The notes beneath the pieces are model-generated. The model worked only from the letters and a program-made list of their open reading frames with translations, made no database searches and had not been told where the DNA came from. Both the position numbers and the translations under genes were made by a program. Below, piece by piece: positions 63,152 to 64,000 of a stretch of 64,000 nucleotides of DNA. Every line of letters begins with the position of its first letter. Positions within the stretch are counted from its first letter, which is position 1. The stretch comes from Rhizobiaceae bacterium (GTDB taxonomy: Bacteria; Pseudomonadota; Alphaproteobacteria; Rhizobiales; Rhizobiaceae), in contig JAEPQK010000001.1 in the NCBI GenBank assembly GCA_017640615.1, forward strand, positions 248,001-312,000, given 5' to 3'.

Positions 63152-64000
63152 TCAGCGGCGCAGGGTCAGCCCGAGAAACACCGTCGTCGTTTGCGATCCG
63201 CGGCCGGCAACGTTGCTCGACACGCGCTCATGCGAGACGTTGCCGGTGACCCCGGCATCGCGGTTCAGCCACCATGTCATGCTGAGGGCGCCATTGAGCG
63301 TGGTATCGCGGTCGGTGCTGGCCGCATAACGCCGCCAGCCCGCACCGAGCGTGGCTGTCCCGGTCAGGTTGGCGCGCATCTGGCGTGTGACCGAAACGGA
63401 AGCGTTATAGAGCACCGAGCCGGAAGAGCCTGCCGTTGTCGAACCCTCGATGTCGGTGCCCGCATTCAGCGCAACAGTGGTTCCGCGCATGGGCGACCAG
63501 TTCACTTCAGCTTCGAGCGACAGGGCCGAGATCGAGGCCAGACGCGCGTCGTCGATATTTTCGCTGAGCCAGCCGACGGAGAATTCGCCATTCAGCTTTT
63601 CGCCCAGGTCGAATTCGATGCCGCCGCGCGCACCAAATATGTTCGCCGAGCGCGCATAGCCGGCGCTGTCGAGGCGCTGATCGTAACTGCGGCGGCCATA
63701 TTCGACTTCGACGAACGGCACGAGTGCAGGCGAAATTTCGTAGCCACCGCGCAGGGTTGCCGAATAGACGGTGTTGTTGCGGTCGGCCTGTGAGACCGTT
63801 CCACCGCCTGAAAGCGTTGCGCTGCCATAGGTATTGCGCGCGACATCGCCGGTGAGAGCGGCGCGCAGTTTACCGGAGTGCTTTTCTGCTCCGAGCGAAC
63901 CGGTCAGCGTCTGCCGCAAGGCGCGGCTTAGCGTACCGGTGAGCACTGTCGGCGATGTCGCTTCCTCGGGGCGGCGCGAATAGCCGGCGCCAGCGTTGAT
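63152..64000 (-). CDS. Outer-membrane beta-barrel protein (BBP2-like), 5' end outside window
   Basis: At least 282 residues are read, open to the window edge. The sequence is a run of short amphipathic strands with aromatic girdles and ends in VFLGLTLRR, a terminal strand of an outer-membrane barrel. It resembles the 'putative beta-barrel porin 2' family common in rhizobia. Because the N-terminus lies beyond the window, the signal peptide and full strand count are not seen. Its function is not known; its convergence with galU is not informative. Confidence 0.78.
   Translation of the reverse strand: MNAGAGYSRRPEEATSPTVLTGTLSRALRQTLTGSLGAEKHSGKLRAALTGDVARNTYGSATLSGGGTVSQADRNNTVYSATLRGGYEISPALVPFVEVEYGRRSYDQRLDSAGYARSANIFGARGGIEFDLGEKLNGEFSVGWLSENIDDARLASISALSLEAEVNWSPMRGTTVALNAGTDIEGSTTAGSSGSVLYNASVSVTRQMRANLTGTATLGAGWRRYAASTDRDTTLNGALSMTWWLNRDAGVTGNVSHERVSSNVAGRGSQTTTVFLGLTLRR

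Overview
The window looks like chromosomal DNA from a high-GC alphaproteobacterium of the Hyphomicrobiales (Rhizobiales), close to the Phyllobacteriaceae (Mesorhizobium, Nitratireductor, Chelativorans type). Evidence is the CpdR / N-formylglutamate amidohydrolase / HisN-like neighbourhood, a large GltB with its own GltD, a DUF459 protein beside an MltB-type transglycosylase, an Hsp20 gene with a probable ROSE-type leader, and codon usage. The species cannot be named from the sequence alone.

Layout. (1) 1-2.3 kb: a GNAT acetyltransferase, decayed ends of an enoyl-CoA hydratase and an acyl-CoA ligase, and an intact DMSP demethylase (dmdA); this looks like the rest of a DMSP demethylation cluster. 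(2) 2.4-44.5 kb: a genomic island of about 42 kb in the 3' half of a tRNA-Val(GAC) gene. A 71-bp near-perfect direct repeat marks the ends (2412-2482 and 44471-44541), a tyrosine integrase lies just inside the left end, and the same 19-bp tandem repeat, probably an integrase arm site, lies just inside both ends. Two further tRNA-Arg 3' fragments (2.30 kb and 39.20 kb) point to an older or nested insertion at the same place. (3) 44.5-64 kb: ordinary core genes (cpdR, N-formylglutamate amidohydrolase, hisN-like phosphatase, hsp20, a bufferin-type RiPP operon, threonine aldolase, gltBD, DUF459, mltB-like, galU, an outer-membrane barrel).

Inside the island. 4.2-14.3 kb holds a tight minus-strand operon: D12-class DNA adenine methyltransferase, HerA-type ATPase, NurA-like nuclease, an unannotated 50-residue ORF, a 1592-residue sacsin/HSP90-type ATPase ending in a DUF3883 nuclease-like domain, and a decayed NERD-domain gene that starts in a TGATG overlap with it. 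I read this as a restriction/defence system and cannot match the combination to a named one. 14.6-19.7 kb is a satellite-like replication module: repeat-rich non-coding DNA, an AlpA/excisionase-like HTH protein, a PrimPol-helicase, an XRE regulator with operator-like palindromes, an unknown protein and a serine resolvase. 19.7-21.5 kb carries DUF393, DUF427 and SDR genes.

21.7-38.9 kb is a catabolic region: an SsuABC-like ABC importer and a TRAP-TAXI importer; a cyclic amidohydrolase, a CobW GTPase, a three-subunit cobalt-type nitrile hydratase / thiocyanate hydrolase homologue, a 4,5-dihydroxyphthalate decarboxylase-like protein, a GST, an isochorismatase-fold amidase, a maleate isomerase-type racemase and a molybdopterin hydroxylase large subunit, with IclR and LysR regulators. 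The enzymes fit conversion of a nitrile- or imide-containing nitrogen compound towards maleate and fumarate. 39.5-44 kb is an RND efflux pair.
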